A program made the position numbers and the translations under genes. A model generated the notes under the pieces. That model made no database searches. It worked only from the letters and a program-made list of their open reading frames with translations, and had not been told where the DNA came from. Positions 13,157 to 13,380 of a DNA stretch of 13,380 bases are shown here, piece after piece (position 1 is the stretch's first letter; each line of letters opens with the position of its first letter). This stretch comes from an uncultured Bacteroidales bacterium (lineage in GTDB: Bacteria; Bacteroidota; Bacteroidia; Bacteroidales; UBA932), in assembly GCA_910585445.1 (NCBI GenBank), contig CAJUEK010000055.1:1-13380 (forward strand), in the 5' to 3' direction.

Positions 13157-13186
13157 ATTGTTAAATCAAAGAAAATCATAATTTTG
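13157..13186 (+). promoter_or_regulatory. promoter of the DUF1016 gene
   Basis: TAATTTTG (13179-13186) matches the -7 consensus and lies in the same 10-base context (CATAATTTTG) as the rpsP promoter. ATTG (13157-13160), 18 nt upstream, is a partial -33. The start would fall near 13193, about 19 nt before the ATG. Confidence 0.5.
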
Positions 13187-13211
13187 TAATCAGTTATTAT
13201 ATATACAGGAT

Positions 13212-13380
13212 ATGGAAGAGAAAAACAGTTCTATAGTCTCCCCTGAATATCTCAACTTCAAAAATGAGATAACCGCCCGCATCAGGTCTGCCCAGTACGA
13301 AGCATTAAAGGCAGTAAACAAAGAAATGATAGCCTTATATTGGGAAGTCGGCAAACGGATTACCGAGCAACAGACGGCAT
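13212..13380 (+). CDS. DUF1016 family protein (YhcG-type, PDDEXK nuclease), 5' part
   Basis: The first 56 codons are in the window and the gene continues past the right edge. The segment reads YLNFKNEITARIRSAQYEAL then VNKEMIALYWEVGKRITEQQ, which is the N-terminal DUF1016 helical domain with its Y.E..k..N.e.i.lYW.iG..I core. Full-length members have about 330-380 residues, with a C-terminal PDDEXK nuclease-like domain (not visible here). They are often carried on accessory DNA and next to type I restriction-modification genes. The start ATG is the first after the promoter at 13157-13186. The location next to repeats and a gene remnant suggests that an accessory segment begins here. Confidence 0.85.
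   Translation, partial: MEEKNSSIVSPEYLNFKNEITARIRSAQYEALKAVNKEMIALYWEVGKRITEQQTA

Larger units (their letters stand above)
12756..13211. other. intergenic region between the phosphatase and DUF1016 genes
   Basis: About 455 bp, AT-rich in its left half. It holds the second copy of the dispersed repeat (12892-12962), a gene-like remnant (12990-13127) and the promoter of the DUF1016 gene (13157-13186). Going leftward, no convincing -7/-33 pair for the phosphatase gene was found. GACTTTTG and GACATTTG are the nearest, each with mismatches at the first base. Confidence 0.6.

Overview
The window looks like chromosomal DNA from a member of the Bacteroidales. The reasons are a ribosomal protein S16 with a long Ala/Glu/Lys-rich tail fused in step to rimM, DUF4465 and DUF2147 exported proteins, a near absence of Shine-Dalgarno sequences, and promoters of the Bacteroidetes type (TTTG, about 19-21 nt, TAnnTTTG). 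The genus cannot be fixed from sequence reading alone; an Alistipes- or Prevotella-like organism would fit.

Layout. Positions 1-800 are AT-rich and mostly non-coding: the possible last 33 codons of a gene entering from the left, one copy of a dispersed repeat, a degenerate ~51-55 bp repeat series, and an imperfect palindrome beside a possible leftward promoter. A tRNA-Leu(GAG) on the minus strand (840-922) has a clear promoter and a clear intrinsic terminator. A small exported DUF2147 protein (minus) and the rpsP-rimM pair (plus) are transcribed divergently from interleaved promoters. rimM converges on a DUF975 membrane protein, and their stop codons share bases. Upstream of DUF975 is a DUF4465 lipoprotein with a long leader.

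The centre (4469-11524, minus strand) is a seven-gene lysine/diaminopimelate operon in transcription order dapE, lysC, dapB, dapA, dapD, a class I PLP aminotransferase, dapF. Gaps are 4-37 nt, and the last pair overlaps by 13 nt. Together they cover aspartate phosphorylation, dihydrodipicolinate synthesis and reduction, succinylation, transamination, desuccinylation and epimerisation to meso-DAP. asd and lysA are not in the window. The aminotransferase sits where DapC would act but belongs to a LysN/aminoadipate-aminotransferase-like family, so its role is inferred from context. A promoter with an adjacent 6-bp dyad lies just upstream of dapE.

Upstream of the operon on the same strand are a low-molecular-weight protein tyrosine phosphatase and an overlapping hexapeptide-repeat acetyltransferase. 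The latter is knocked out of frame at a run of nine G: one extra G restores a canonical C-terminus. At the right end is a second copy of the dispersed repeat found at the left end, a short gene-like remnant, and the first 56 codons of a DUF1016 (YhcG/PDDEXK-type) gene on the plus strand.

No CRISPR array, intact insertion sequence or rRNA was seen. I saw no clear new multi-gene system. The best leads are the homopolymer-frameshifted acetyltransferase, the succinylase DAP operon with a non-canonical aminotransferase, and the paired intergenic repeats.
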